A stretch of 64,000 bases of DNA, taken from Blastocatellia bacterium. Lineage in GTDB: Bacteria > Acidobacteriota > Blastocatellia > Chloracidobacteriales > Chloracidobacteriaceae. Under the pieces are notes generated by a model. That model ran no database searches. It was not told the DNA's origin and saw nothing but the letters and a program-made list of their open reading frames with translations. The position numbers and the translations under genes are program-made. This document shows positions 52,900-60,900 of the stretch, one piece after another; the first letter of the stretch is position 1, and each line of letters opens with the position of its first letter. Location of the stretch: assembly GCA_019695185.1 (NCBI GenBank), contig JAIBAN010000033.1:1-64000 (forward strand), read 5' to 3'.

Positions 52900-53259
52900 T
52901 CAGCGGTCAGCCGTCAGCTTTTGAATGAAAGTTGCTAACATCCGTTTCACTTCGACCACTTGGGCCGTAAGACATTGAAATTCCCCAGTTGCCAGAAACC
53001 GGAGGTCATGCGCCAGGAGCAAGTGGTATTCAAGTTCACTGGCTGAACCCATTGCGATTCTCAAAAAGCGTGCCAGTTCAGCATCCCCGCCTCGCCCACA
53101 ACCTTCTGCAATATTTGCCGGTACTGAAGCGGCGGCACGGCGAACTTGACTGATAAGCCCGTAGGTTTCGTCTTTAGGAAATTTGGTTGTTACTTGATAC
53201 ACAGCCAGAGTGAGCTCATGTGACTTCTTCCATACTTTCAACTCATGGAAATCTTTCAT
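52900..53259 (-). CDS. Four-helix-bundle protein (S23/IVP family)
   Basis: 119 residues from ATG 53259, preceded by AAGGTG. The family block MKDFHELKVWKKSHELTLAV, FPKDETYGLISQVRRAAASV and PANIAEGCGRGG is clear. Helices follow (ARFLRIAMGSASELEYHLL). Members were first seen as 23S rRNA intervening-sequence proteins and are common, poorly understood single genes in many bacteria. The last codons (KLTADR) are encoded by GAAAGCTGA-type repeat. Its 5' part is duplicated next door. Confidence 0.9.
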   Translation of the reverse strand: MKDFHELKVWKKSHELTLAVYQVTTKFPKDETYGLISQVRRAAASVPANIAEGCGRGGDAELARFLRIAMGSASELEYHLLLAHDLRFLATGEFQCLTAQVVEVKRMLATFIQKLTADR

Positions 53260-53461
53260 AATCACCTTTGGGTACAAGCTGAAAGCTGAAAGCTAGCGGC
53301 GGCACGGCGAACTTGACTGATAAGCCCGTAGGTTTCGTCTTTAGGAAATTTGGTTGTTACTTGATACACAGCCAGAGTGAGCTCATGTGACTTCTTCCAT
53401 ACTTTCAACTCATGGAAATCTTTCATAATCACCTTTGGGTACAAGCTGAAAGCTGAAAGCT
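53128..53461. repeat. 167-bp perfect tandem duplication
   Basis: The segment 53128-53294 is repeated immediately at 53295-53461. It covers the first half of the four-helix gene, its ribosome site and the (GAAAGCT)n array. The junction lies exactly at the GAAAGCT heptamers, which suggests slippage or unequal exchange between heptamer copies. I see no mismatch between copies. Confidence 0.9.
53295..53426 (-). pseudogene. Truncated duplicate of the four-helix-bundle gene 5' end
   Basis: Starting at ATG 53426 the frame repeats the first 44 residues of the four-helix protein (MKDFHELKVW to QVRRAAAS), then continues for a few repeat-derived residues (FQLSACTQR) to a stop at 53262. It keeps the AAGGTG ribosome site, so a short peptide could still be made. 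It results from the 167-bp tandem duplication. Confidence 0.85.
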
Positions 53462-53473
53462 ATAAGCTATAAG

Positions 53474-54703
53474 CTATTCCGCTCTCATCGCCCGCACCGG
53501 GTCGAGTGATGCAGCCCGCCAGGCCGGGTAAACCCCGGAAAGAATGCCGACCCCGCCTGAGACGGCCAGTGCCATACCCACGGCAATCAGTGGTAACCGG
53601 GTGGGTAAAGGCGTAAAGGTTGCCAGAGCCACGGCAATCAAATAGGCAATCGTGATGCCGATGGCTCCGCCAATCAGGGCCAGAAAGAATGATTCCGCCA
53701 GAAACTGGTTGATGATATGCCGTTTATGTGCCCCCAGAGCTTTCCGGATGCCGATTTCGCGGGTCCGTTCGGTCACGGCCACCAACATGATGTTCATAAT
53801 CACGATGCCGCCCACCACCAATGCAATCGAGGTCACGCCAATGGCCGTCATTTGAATGGTTCCGAAAATTCTTTGGCGCAAGTTGGAAATCATTTCGGTT
53901 GTGATGATGCCGAAATTATCCGGGTCACTGAAATTGACGTGTCGCCGGGCCCGCATCAGCGCCCGCAGTTCGTCCACTGCTTCGGGAATTTTTTTCGGGT
54001 CAGCCACCTGGACATAAACCGCAATCGAGCGCCGTGAGCCGTAGATTTTCTGGTATGTCGAAAGCGGAATATCCACAAATTTGTCCCGCGAGTTGCCAAA
54101 AGCAGAACCAAGTGACTTGGAAATTCCGACCACGGTAAAAACCCGGCTGTCAATCTTGATTTCCTCACCAATGACCTGAGTTGATTTGGGGAACAGTCGG
54201 TCGGCGACTTCTGACCCGATAAAACAGACCTGCCGTTTATGTTCCTCATCAAGGCTGGTGAAATAACTCCCTTGCTGGGCTTCAAGTCGCTGGATTTCCA
54301 TCATGGTGGCGGTGCGTCCGGCAATGGCCACCCCGGTCAGGGTTTCATCACCGCGCTTGAGTTCGACTCCGCCACCGGTCTGGGCACCAATCAGGCTGGC
54401 GGTTTGCATTTTTTCCTGAATGGCTTCCAGGTCGGCGCGTTTGATGTCTTTGTTGCGCCGTTGCGCCCGTTGAAACGTATCCAGACTGCTGAAATCGTCA
54501 ATGCTGTATTTGCGCAACACAATCGCATTGGGGCCGAGGTCTGAGATTTTTTCGTCAACGTAGGAATTAAACCCTTCAATCAGCGACACCACGACAATCA
54601 CGGTGGCGACACCCACAATGACCCCCAGCAGGGTCAGAAACGACCGAAGTTTATGTGCTGCAATCGCCGTCAGAGCAAGTTTGATGGTTTCGAAATAAGA
54701 CAT
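53474..54703 (-). CDS. ABC transporter permease, MacB/FtsX type (2)
   Basis: 409 residues from ATG 54703; GAGGG lies about 10 bases upstream. First helix SFLTLLGVIVGVATVIVVVS (about 21-42), a periplasmic domain with VVGISKSLGSAFGNSRDKFV, and three C-terminal helices with VTERTREIGIRKALGAHKRH and PAWRAASLDPVRAMRAE. It is a paralogue of the 51618-52880 product, with the same strand and orientation and the four-helix gene and its duplicate between them. No ATPase or adaptor gene is adjacent. The pair may form a heterodimer. Confidence 0.85.
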   Translation of the reverse strand: MSYFETIKLALTAIAAHKLRSFLTLLGVIVGVATVIVVVSLIEGFNSYVDEKISDLGPNAIVLRKYSIDDFSSLDTFQRAQRRNKDIKRADLEAIQEKMQTASLIGAQTGGGVELKRGDETLTGVAIAGRTATMMEIQRLEAQQGSYFTSLDEEHKRQVCFIGSEVADRLFPKSTQVIGEEIKIDSRVFTVVGISKSLGSAFGNSRDKFVDIPLSTYQKIYGSRRSIAVYVQVADPKKIPEAVDELRALMRARRHVNFSDPDNFGIITTEMISNLRQRIFGTIQMTAIGVTSIALVVGGIVIMNIMLVAVTERTREIGIRKALGAHKRHIINQFLAESFFLALIGGAIGITIAYLIAVALATFTPLPTRLPLIAVGMALAVSGGVGILSGVYPAWRAASLDPVRAMRAE

Positions 54704-54817
54704 ACCGCATCCCTCAGGCAAGACGCCTTGAAAAATCGAGATGGTACAGGAAGAAGGAGAAAAGCCCCAAACTAATTATGGCAGGTTGGTTTCATGGCTC
54801 ACGTCTTGATTTTTTAG

Positions 54818-54833
54818 CTTCAAAATTTTGAAG
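54818..54833. promoter_or_regulatory. 16-bp perfect palindrome between divergent genes
   Basis: CTTCAAAATTTTGAAG lies between the divergent MacB-like gene (start 54703) and the serine hydrolase (start 54973). A perfect 8+8 palindrome here could be an operator for a dimeric repressor. It carries no T-run or loop typical of a terminator. Confidence 0.45.
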
Positions 54834-54972
54834 GAGTTGTTGGATAGGAACCCTTACGACAGGAATCCGGAATTTGCTCCCATAAATTCCAGAAAAGTTT
54901 CTGATTCCGCTTGAATTGTTGAGAGTACAGGCTTTAGGTTGCACCTTCAATCCTTTGCAACCTGGAGAAACC

Positions 54973-56037
54973 GTGTCTTTGCAGCAACTTTTGACAACGG
55001 CCTGCGAACAGGGCGAAATTCATGGGGCGTCGTATGGTGTGGCCGAACGGGGTACTTTGAAAATCACGGGAAGCGCCGGCACCGTGGCTGAAATCTATGA
55101 TGTGGCCTCGCTCACCAAACCACTTGTCACGGGTTTGCTCACCGCTCTGCTGGCCGAACGTGGGGAACTCGACCTTGAACAAAAAGTAGCCCATTACCTG
55201 CCGGAATTCGCCCTGGCCGACAAGCACGACATCCGGCTTTGGCATTTGGCCACGCATTCCAGCGGATTTCCCGCCTGGCGACCCTTTTACATTCTGGCTG
55301 CCGCGCCTGCCGACGTGGTCCGGGTCATTGCCCAAACGCCACTCAGCTATCCGACAGGAAGCCGGGTAGTGTACAGCGATTTGGGGTTTATAACGTTAGG
55401 GAAACTCCTGGAACGCATCGCCGGCCAGTCATTGCCAAGCCTGTTTGCCCAGGAAGTTACCCGGCCTTTGGGGTTGAACCGGACCGGTTTCAATCCGCCT
55501 CCGGAATGGCACGACCGGATTGCTCCGACTGAAACCGGCAATCAGCACGAACGCGATTTATGCCGCAAAATCGAATGGTCACCGGTTGAAGCGGAAAAAG
55601 TGGCTGCCTACCAAGGTTGGCGTACAACTGAAATTCAAGGCGTTGTGCATGACGGCAATGCCTGGTTTTTGAATGGTGCCGCCGGCCATGCCGGACTTTT
55701 TTCGACCGTCCCGGAGACCTTTCGGCTGGCTTCCCAGTTTTTGCCGGGCAGTCAGTTGCTCAAGCAGGTTTCCTTCAATCTTTTTACTCAAAACCGGACA
55801 CCTGGGTTGGAAGAAGACCGTTCCTGGAGCTGGATGCTGGCCAGTACGAAGGATTCGACTGCCGGCCCGGCCCTTCCGTCCCAGGCTTTCGGACATACCG
55901 GCTTTGCCGGGACAAGTCTGTGGATTGACCCGGTTCTGGAGCGGATTTACATTCTGCTGGCCAACCGGACCTATCCCATTCGGAATTTGAACCATTTACG
56001 GCGGGCGTTTCATGCGCAGGCATTGCAGGAATTATGA
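54973..56037 (+). CDS. Serine hydrolase of the beta-lactamase (class C / PBP) family
   Basis: 354 residues from GTG 54973, chosen because GGAG lies 5 bases upstream and the result (VSLQQLLTTACEQGEIHGAS) matches the family start; TTG 54916 would add 19 residues. The active-site SxxK is in VASLTKPLVTG, the tyrosine motif is YSDLGF, and the KTG equivalent is HTG in FGHTGFAGTSLWIDP. WHLATHSSGFP is also typical. There is no signal peptide, so it is probably cytoplasmic: an esterase, peptidase or muropeptide-processing enzyme rather than a resistance lactamase. Its stop overlaps the next ATG (ATGA). Confidence 0.85.
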   Translation: MSLQQLLTTACEQGEIHGASYGVAERGTLKITGSAGTVAEIYDVASLTKPLVTGLLTALLAERGELDLEQKVAHYLPEFALADKHDIRLWHLATHSSGFPAWRPFYILAAAPADVVRVIAQTPLSYPTGSRVVYSDLGFITLGKLLERIAGQSLPSLFAQEVTRPLGLNRTGFNPPPEWHDRIAPTETGNQHERDLCRKIEWSPVEAEKVAAYQGWRTTEIQGVVHDGNAWFLNGAAGHAGLFSTVPETFRLASQFLPGSQLLKQVSFNLFTQNRTPGLEEDRSWSWMLASTKDSTAGPALPSQAFGHTGFAGTSLWIDPVLERIYILLANRTYPIRNLNHLRRAFHAQALQEL

Positions 56038-56831
56038 ATTTTTTTCCAAACCCATTCACCGCAGAGGCGCAGAGTTTTCGCAGAGTTTTCGCAGAGTTTT
56101 CGCAGAGTTTTTCTTTGGTATTCTCTGCGCACTCTCAACGACTCCTCCGCGTCTCTGCGGTAAGGAAGAAAAAAATTGCTCTCAGATTGGGAAGCCTTCT
56201 TTTGCTTGGAATAGCCGGTGGCAGCCAGTTGTGCCAGGCCCAGACACCCGAAGACCTGCCCCGTGCCAGCAGCCTTCGGGGGCATCAGGTTCCACCCGAC
56301 CTGGCACCGTTTTCAAGTGACATTCGGGCGGCTGTGAATCAGGCCGAAAGTCCCAACCAGCCTACCAGCAAACGATTTGACCCGACCACGCTGAGTGAAT
56401 TCACCCGCCTCAAAAACGCACCGCCCGAAGCATCCGGAACCGGCGGCGGGTCTTCCTTCAAACAGGTGGTTTCAGGTGTTCCGGTGGCTGGCAGTCTGGC
56501 TTTGGTTAAACCATTTTTGTATGTCCCGCCGGAATACATCCGTTCGGTGGAGCAGGTTTTGCGGCTCAATCTGTCGCTCCCGGTCTTTGCCCAGACTATG
56601 AATTCGACGGCAACAGTTGCGTATTCCTTTACAGTCCGGCAAGATGGGCGCATCACCGAAATTGAGCGAGAGCGTTCAACCGGAAGCCCGGCCCTCGACA
56701 ATGCCATTCAGAGTCTGCTGACCAGTGTCAGTCCACTTGATGTGCCGCGCGGGGTGACGCTCAATCCGGCGCAGTCGTCGCAACCGATGGTCCGTTTCAG
56801 GTTTTCACTGACATACCGTCCTTCAAACTAA
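56034..56831 (+). CDS. TonB C-terminal-domain-like periplasmic protein
   Basis: 265 residues if started at ATG 56034, which overlaps the previous stop (ATGA). The first 40 residues are encoded by a dispersed repeat (56056-56165) and are suspect. A hydrophobic stretch follows, KKKIALRLGSLLLLGIAG, like a signal peptide ending in CQAQ. The mature part is Pro/Ser-rich and ends in a domain with ATVAYSFTVRQDGRITEIE, GSPALDNAIQSLL and a final VRFRFSLTY, as in TonB/TolA C-terminal domains. No cytoplasmic-membrane Pro-Lys spacer is seen, so its TonB role is doubtful. The true start may be a non-ATG codon near 56160. Confidence 0.55.
   Translation: MNFFPNPFTAEAQSFRRVFAEFSQSFSLVFSAHSQRLLRVSAVRKKKIALRLGSLLLLGIAGGSQLCQAQTPEDLPRASSLRGHQVPPDLAPFSSDIRAAVNQAESPNQPTSKRFDPTTLSEFTRLKNAPPEASGTGGGSSFKQVVSGVPVAGSLALVKPFLYVPPEYIRSVEQVLRLNLSLPVFAQTMNSTATVAYSFTVRQDGRITEIERERSTGSPALDNAIQSLLTSVSPLDVPRGVTLNPAQSSQPMVRFRFSLTYRPSN
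56056..56165. repeat. Dispersed CCGCAGAGGCGCAGAG element with 12-mer tandem repeats
   Basis: CCGCAGAGGCGCAGAG, then three to four AGTTTTCGCAG units, a short loop and an inverted TCTCTGCG...CGCGTCTCTGCGG arm. A second copy lies at 63424-63505. This copy overlaps the annotated N-terminus of the TonB-like gene. Confidence 0.8.
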
Positions 56832-56839
56832 AAAAGAGC

Positions 56840-59383
56840 ATGAGCACCCCAGAAGTTTTCATTGGGCGAGCCAGGGGGGAACAAACCAGCAAGGCAAAAG
56901 GCAAAAGGCAAACAGCAAAAGGCAGAACCCTTTGGGGAACCCGCCTCTTTCTGTTGTTTTTTTGTCTCAACCTGATGTGTCCGACCACTTGGGCACAGGA
57001 AGCAACACGTAAACGCCGGGTCAATCCGGCACCGCCAGCCAAAAACACGCCAACCGTCCGCGATGGGGTGGCCAGAACTGCATTCAAGGTTCCGGCGGCC
57101 TATTCTTCGGAAGAAACCCATCCAACCAAGCCACCGGTTCTCAGCCCTGAGAAGCGTTCGCAGTCCCCAGTCTCCAGTCCTGAGAAGCGTCCGCAGTCTT
57201 CAGTCCTCAGTCCGCAGTCCTCGAATAGAGGCTTGGGACCGGAAATTCGGATTGGACTGGCGACCAATGCCGATTTTGTTTCCATTACCTGTGACGGTCC
57301 ACTGGCGCGGGTGGATGTGCAAAACGGCTCAGTGGCGGAAGTTGCCGACAATAAAATCACAGTCCAACTCAACACCGGCGAGTCGCGGCGGCAACGGGGA
57401 AAGACGTATCGCGTACAGGTGGCCAGTTTCAAAAAATCGGCTGAGGCCGACGAAACCGCCAAAAAGCTGCGACGCAAGTTTGACGAACCGGTGGTGACCC
57501 GTTTCGACCGCGAGAACCAGCAATATGTGGTGAGCGTCGGAGAATATTCCACGTCTTCCGAAGCACAGACCATGATGGTGCGGGTGCTCAATGCCGGTTA
57601 CCGCAAGCCCTGGGTGGAACGGGACCAGCCAGCCGCCCTCAACGGGCGAAACAAGAACACGCCACGCTGGCAACTGCGCGCCGTGGACCGGGACGGGGAT
57701 GAAATTGCCCGCGATGCGCAAATCATGACGTTTACGGCACTGGATGGTGACCGGGCACCGCTCAAGTATTTGGGCTCCACCTATCGGGGAAAGCTGGAAA
57801 TTTTTCTCAATCGCCGCCAACGGATAACGGTGGTCAATGTCCTGCCGATGGAGGAATACGTTCGGGGCGTGGTTCCCAACGAGTTGTCGCCAAACGCCTT
57901 TCCGCAACTGGAGGCACTCAAAGCCCAGGCGGTCGCGGCCCGGACCTACGCTGTCCGGAACCGGGGAAATTTCTCCGAAGAAGGGTTTGATTTATTGCCA
58001 ACCGCGCTTTCCCAGGTTTATGGCGGACGCTCGACCGAGCATGCCATGACCGACCAGGCGGTAGCCGAAACCCGTGGCGTAGTGGCCACTTACAATGGCG
58101 AACCCATCAACGCGCTCTATACCTCGACCTCCGGTGGGCGGACCGAAAACTCCGAATTTGTTTTTGGAAAACCGGTTCCGTATCTGAAAAGTGTGGTTAC
58201 AGCTCCGCAGGACCGCGTGCGTCGCAACGACCGCTGGATTGAAACGGAACGCAAAACCGAAGCCATCACCGACGCCGAAGGCCGTTCGCTGACCCGTGAA
58301 CTAGCGCTCCTGACCATTGCCGGATTTCAATTGCCGGAACGGGTTTCAGCTTCCTATCTGACTTCAACCGTGAATTCCCGCGAGTGCGAACAATGGGGAG
58401 ACAAACTGTCCCTGCTGGCACGGCAGAAACCGGTCTCCGCGCCACCCCGGACCGTGACCGAACTGGGCGGTTTTGCCCGGTTGGTGACCGAAGCACTCTG
58501 GGGCAGCGAATCGCCTTCCACCCTGTTGACCGAAGAAGACGCCCGTTATCTGCTGGGCAGCGAACAGGCTTCGATTCCGGAAAATTTCCGGGCGGATGTG
58601 GCCTATCTGGTGCGGGAAGGGATAATCCGGCCCTTTAGTGACGGTACCTTGCGCCCGCGCACGACGCTGACACACGCCACGGCTTTGGCGATTTTGGCAC
58701 GGGCGGCAGTGCTGCGGAGCGTTCCCAAACTCGAAAACGGGAATGCCCGTCCATTTTCCGGTGACCGGTTGACGTTGCGGGGTGGCAAGGGGAAAGAGGA
58801 TTTCAGTTTTCCACTCAGTCCCCGCCTGTATCTGTTCCGGAAACTGGGCGGTGAATGGTTCCCCACCTCCCGCACGGAACTCATCGGCGGCGAAGCCGTC
58901 AATTACCACCTCGACAGTCGTGGACGGGTGGATTACCTGGAAATCGCGCCGGTTTTGAACGGTGCAACCAGCGACCGGTTTTCCCAGTTTTCCTGGTGGG
59001 ATGTGGCGTTGACACCTGAAGAAGTCAAAGCCCAGATTGCGAAAGCCAATGTGTTTGTCGGAGAGGTGCTGGACCTGCAACCGGTCAGCCTCGGCGTGTC
59101 CCATCGCGTCGCCCAATTGCGGATTGTCGGGCGCGACCGGAGTGCCACGGTTGACGGCATTCATATCCGCTCGGTGCTGGGCGTGCGCGAGAATCTCTTT
59201 GTCGTTGAGCGCAGTCTGGACGAGCATGGCCGGGTCAAATCCTTCCGGATTCGCGGACGTGGCTGGGGACATGGTGTCGGCATGTGTCAGGTCGGGGCCT
59301 ATGGTCTGGCGGTGGAAGGGTACAGCTACGACCAGATTCTGAAGCATTTCTACAGCGGCGTGCAGATGACAAAACTTTATTGA
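56840..59383 (+). CDS. SPOR and SpoIID/LytB-domain exported protein
   Basis: 847 residues. A hydrophobic segment (about 33-50, RLFLLFFCLNLMCPTTWAQ) is the signal, preceded by a basic stretch encoded by an AAAGGCA run. A Ser/Pro linker (about 100-128) comes from degenerate CAGTCCT repeats. A SPOR domain follows (YRVQVASFKKSAEADETAKK ... YVVSVGEYSTSSEA), then the SpoIID core (VLPMEEYVRGVVPNELSP, LEALKAQAVAARTYAVRNRG, TSTSGGRTENSEFVFG). An SLH-like segment (FRADVAYLVREGIIRPFSDG) and the C-terminal GRGWGHGVGMCQVGAYGLAV complete it. SpoIID cleaves peptide-free glycan; SPOR binds denuded glycan. It probably acts at division sites. This is not evidence for sporulation. Confidence 0.9.
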   Translation: MSTPEVFIGRARGEQTSKAKGKRQTAKGRTLWGTRLFLLFFCLNLMCPTTWAQEATRKRRVNPAPPAKNTPTVRDGVARTAFKVPAAYSSEETHPTKPPVLSPEKRSQSPVSSPEKRPQSSVLSPQSSNRGLGPEIRIGLATNADFVSITCDGPLARVDVQNGSVAEVADNKITVQLNTGESRRQRGKTYRVQVASFKKSAEADETAKKLRRKFDEPVVTRFDRENQQYVVSVGEYSTSSEAQTMMVRVLNAGYRKPWVERDQPAALNGRNKNTPRWQLRAVDRDGDEIARDAQIMTFTALDGDRAPLKYLGSTYRGKLEIFLNRRQRITVVNVLPMEEYVRGVVPNELSPNAFPQLEALKAQAVAARTYAVRNRGNFSEEGFDLLPTALSQVYGGRSTEHAMTDQAVAETRGVVATYNGEPINALYTSTSGGRTENSEFVFGKPVPYLKSVVTAPQDRVRRNDRWIETERKTEAITDAEGRSLTRELALLTIAGFQLPERVSASYLTSTVNSRECEQWGDKLSLLARQKPVSAPPRTVTELGGFARLVTEALWGSESPSTLLTEEDARYLLGSEQASIPENFRADVAYLVREGIIRPFSDGTLRPRTTLTHATALAILARAAVLRSVPKLENGNARPFSGDRLTLRGGKGKEDFSFPLSPRLYLFRKLGGEWFPTSRTELIGGEAVNYHLDSRGRVDYLEIAPVLNGATSDRFSQFSWWDVALTPEEVKAQIAKANVFVGEVLDLQPVSLGVSHRVAQLRIVGRDRSATVDGIHIRSVLGVRENLFVVERSLDEHGRVKSFRIRGRGWGHGVGMCQVGAYGLAVEGYSYDQILKHFYSGVQMTKLY

Positions 59384-59384
59384 A

Positions 59385-59597
59385 GGACTGAGGACTGAGG
59401 ACCAATCTCAAGGACTGAGGACTGAGGACTGAGGACTGAGCCACCTCATATTTGAAGGTTTGGTGTCGTCCAGAGTACAAAAAGGCATCATTCAAAAAGG
59501 ACCGACAGGGACAACTTATCTGAACAAGTATTTTCTCAGTCCTCAGTCCTCAGTCCTCAGTCCTCAGTCCTTGAGATTGGTCCTCAGTCCTCAGTCC
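59385..59597. repeat. 56-bp perfect inverted repeat of GACTGAG arrays
   Basis: Left arm 59385-59440 and right arm 59542-59597 are exact reverse complements, including a non-repeat segment (ACCAATCTCAAG / CTTGAGATTGGT) within the arrays. The spacer is 101 bases and holds one extra CTCAGTC unit (59535-59541). The right arm runs into the TAG stop (59599-59597) of the minus-strand gene. Confidence 0.93.
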
Positions 59598-60232
59598 TAA
59601 TTGGTATCCCTCCCCCGCAACAACTCCACCGGCTGTTTTTCCTTGAGCATTTCAGTGGTGTTTTCCGTCACGGACGGTGGCGGCAGCATGTTTTGCATGG
59701 CGGCATTCTGCCGCAACTGGGCTGTGGTAAAAGAAGTCGGCTGGTCCAACAGATTTGGTTCTTTGGCATGTGGGCGATAATCCGATACCGTCTTGGGCGG
59801 CAACGTAAAAAACAATCCGTTCAGGATGATGCCGATTCCAATAAAAAAGGGCACAATGCCTATCGGCCAGGGAATTTTGTTTTCACCAACGGCGACTCCC
59901 AAAAACAAAAGGAACAGGGTTGCTCCCATCCCAATCAAGGCCATCATGGTGCCGACCCGAAAGCGACGCAGGCGACGTTCTTCAGGTGACTCAAGGAATT
60001 TTTCCAATTCGGGCAGCACATCTTCGGCCAGGCTTTTCAAGTCGTCAACATGATTGATTTCACGGATTTTGGCTGCGACGGCCCGCCCGATTTCGTCACG
60101 GGCGGTGGCTGCCGAATCCGTCACGGAATCCGTTTTTTGCAGGATATTTCGAACCGTTCGCATATCTGAGCCGCAAGCCCGGCAAAATTGACTGGCCTGA
60201 CGTTCCTCGGTACCACAGCTTGGACAAAACAT
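59597..60232 (-). CDS. Zinc-ribbon membrane protein
   Basis: 211 residues. The N-terminus is a double-knuckle zinc ribbon, MFCPSCGTEERQASQFCRAC, followed by a charged helical region (about 30-90, including LAEDVLPELEKFLESPEERR) and two membrane helices (about 94-115 and 122-143). The C-terminus is Gln/Pro-rich and ends in PVELLRGRDTN. The ribbon type (CPSCG...CRACG) is unlike the RCEICHQ paralogues. Function unknown. The stop codon is inside the last repeat unit of the inverted GACTGAG array. Confidence 0.72.
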   Translation of the reverse strand: MFCPSCGTEERQASQFCRACGSDMRTVRNILQKTDSVTDSAATARDEIGRAVAAKIREINHVDDLKSLAEDVLPELEKFLESPEERRLRRFRVGTMMALIGMGATLFLLFLGVAVGENKIPWPIGIVPFFIGIGIILNGLFFTLPPKTVSDYRPHAKEPNLLDQPTSFTTAQLRQNAAMQNMLPPPSVTENTTEMLKEKQPVELLRGRDTN

Positions 60233-60460
60233 ACTGTTTTCGAAGCCTCATTTCATTTGCAATTATTTCATTTGCGATGTGCCATCTACCATGTGCCACT
60301 GAAACAACGATTGCTCCTGGCCTATCCAATCGAAAGGTGTCACAGCGCAAATGGAAAATCGCAAATGGGAAAATGTTGCGCGTTTGAACGGACTCAGGAT
60401 ATGTTGGGTTTCCGGTTTTCTCCACTCCATCTCGGCGAAATTTCCACCTTTTTGAAAATT

Positions 60461-60889
60461 ATGAACGGACAAGCATTCGTTTTGAACGAACGGGCCAAAG
60501 CCCTGGCACATTACCCGCATCTGCGTCGGGCAGGTGGTTTTCTTTTTGTTTCAGGTACCTCGTCGCGGCGGCCTGACAATACCATCGAAGGTGCAACCGT
60601 CAATCCGGACGGTTCGGTGGATCTTGACATTCGGGCGCAAACCAAAGCCGTGATTGAAAACATCCGGGTCATATTGCAGTGCGCCGGGGCGGATTTGGAG
60701 CATCTGGTGGAGGTCACCACCTTTTTGGTGGATATGAAGGATTATCCCGGCTACAACGAGGTTTACAACACCTATTTTGATGCCGAAACAGGCCCGACCC
60801 GCACCACCGTGGCGGTTCATCAGTTGCCCCATCCGCAGTTAGTGATAGAAATCAAGGCGGTGGCGCTTGACCCGGAGGGCCAGGAGTAA
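60461..60889 (+). CDS. 2-aminomuconate deaminase-like protein (RidA family)
   Basis: 142 residues from ATG 60461 (no strong ribosome site; the open frame extends upstream but looks non-coding). The RidA fold is clear: AHYPHLRRAGGFLFVSGTSS, DIRAQTKAVIENIRVILQCA, the arginine in TGPTRTTVAVHQLPHPQLVI, and EIKAVAL at the end. The N-terminal NERAKALAHYPH and SSRRPDNTIEG segments resemble NbaF/AmnD, which removes ammonia from 2-aminomuconate. The neighbouring dioxygenase and decarboxylase genes support this over a generic imine deaminase. Confidence 0.8.
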   Translation: MNGQAFVLNERAKALAHYPHLRRAGGFLFVSGTSSRRPDNTIEGATVNPDGSVDLDIRAQTKAVIENIRVILQCAGADLEHLVEVTTFLVDMKDYPGYNEVYNTYFDAETGPTRTTVAVHQLPHPQLVIEIKAVALDPEGQE

Positions 60890-60900
60890 GGAGGTTGCAC

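Noticed and set aside
56840-59383. Sporulation gene
   Set aside because: SpoIID/LytB domains are widespread in non-sporulating bacteria; SPOR and the context point to cell-wall remodelling.
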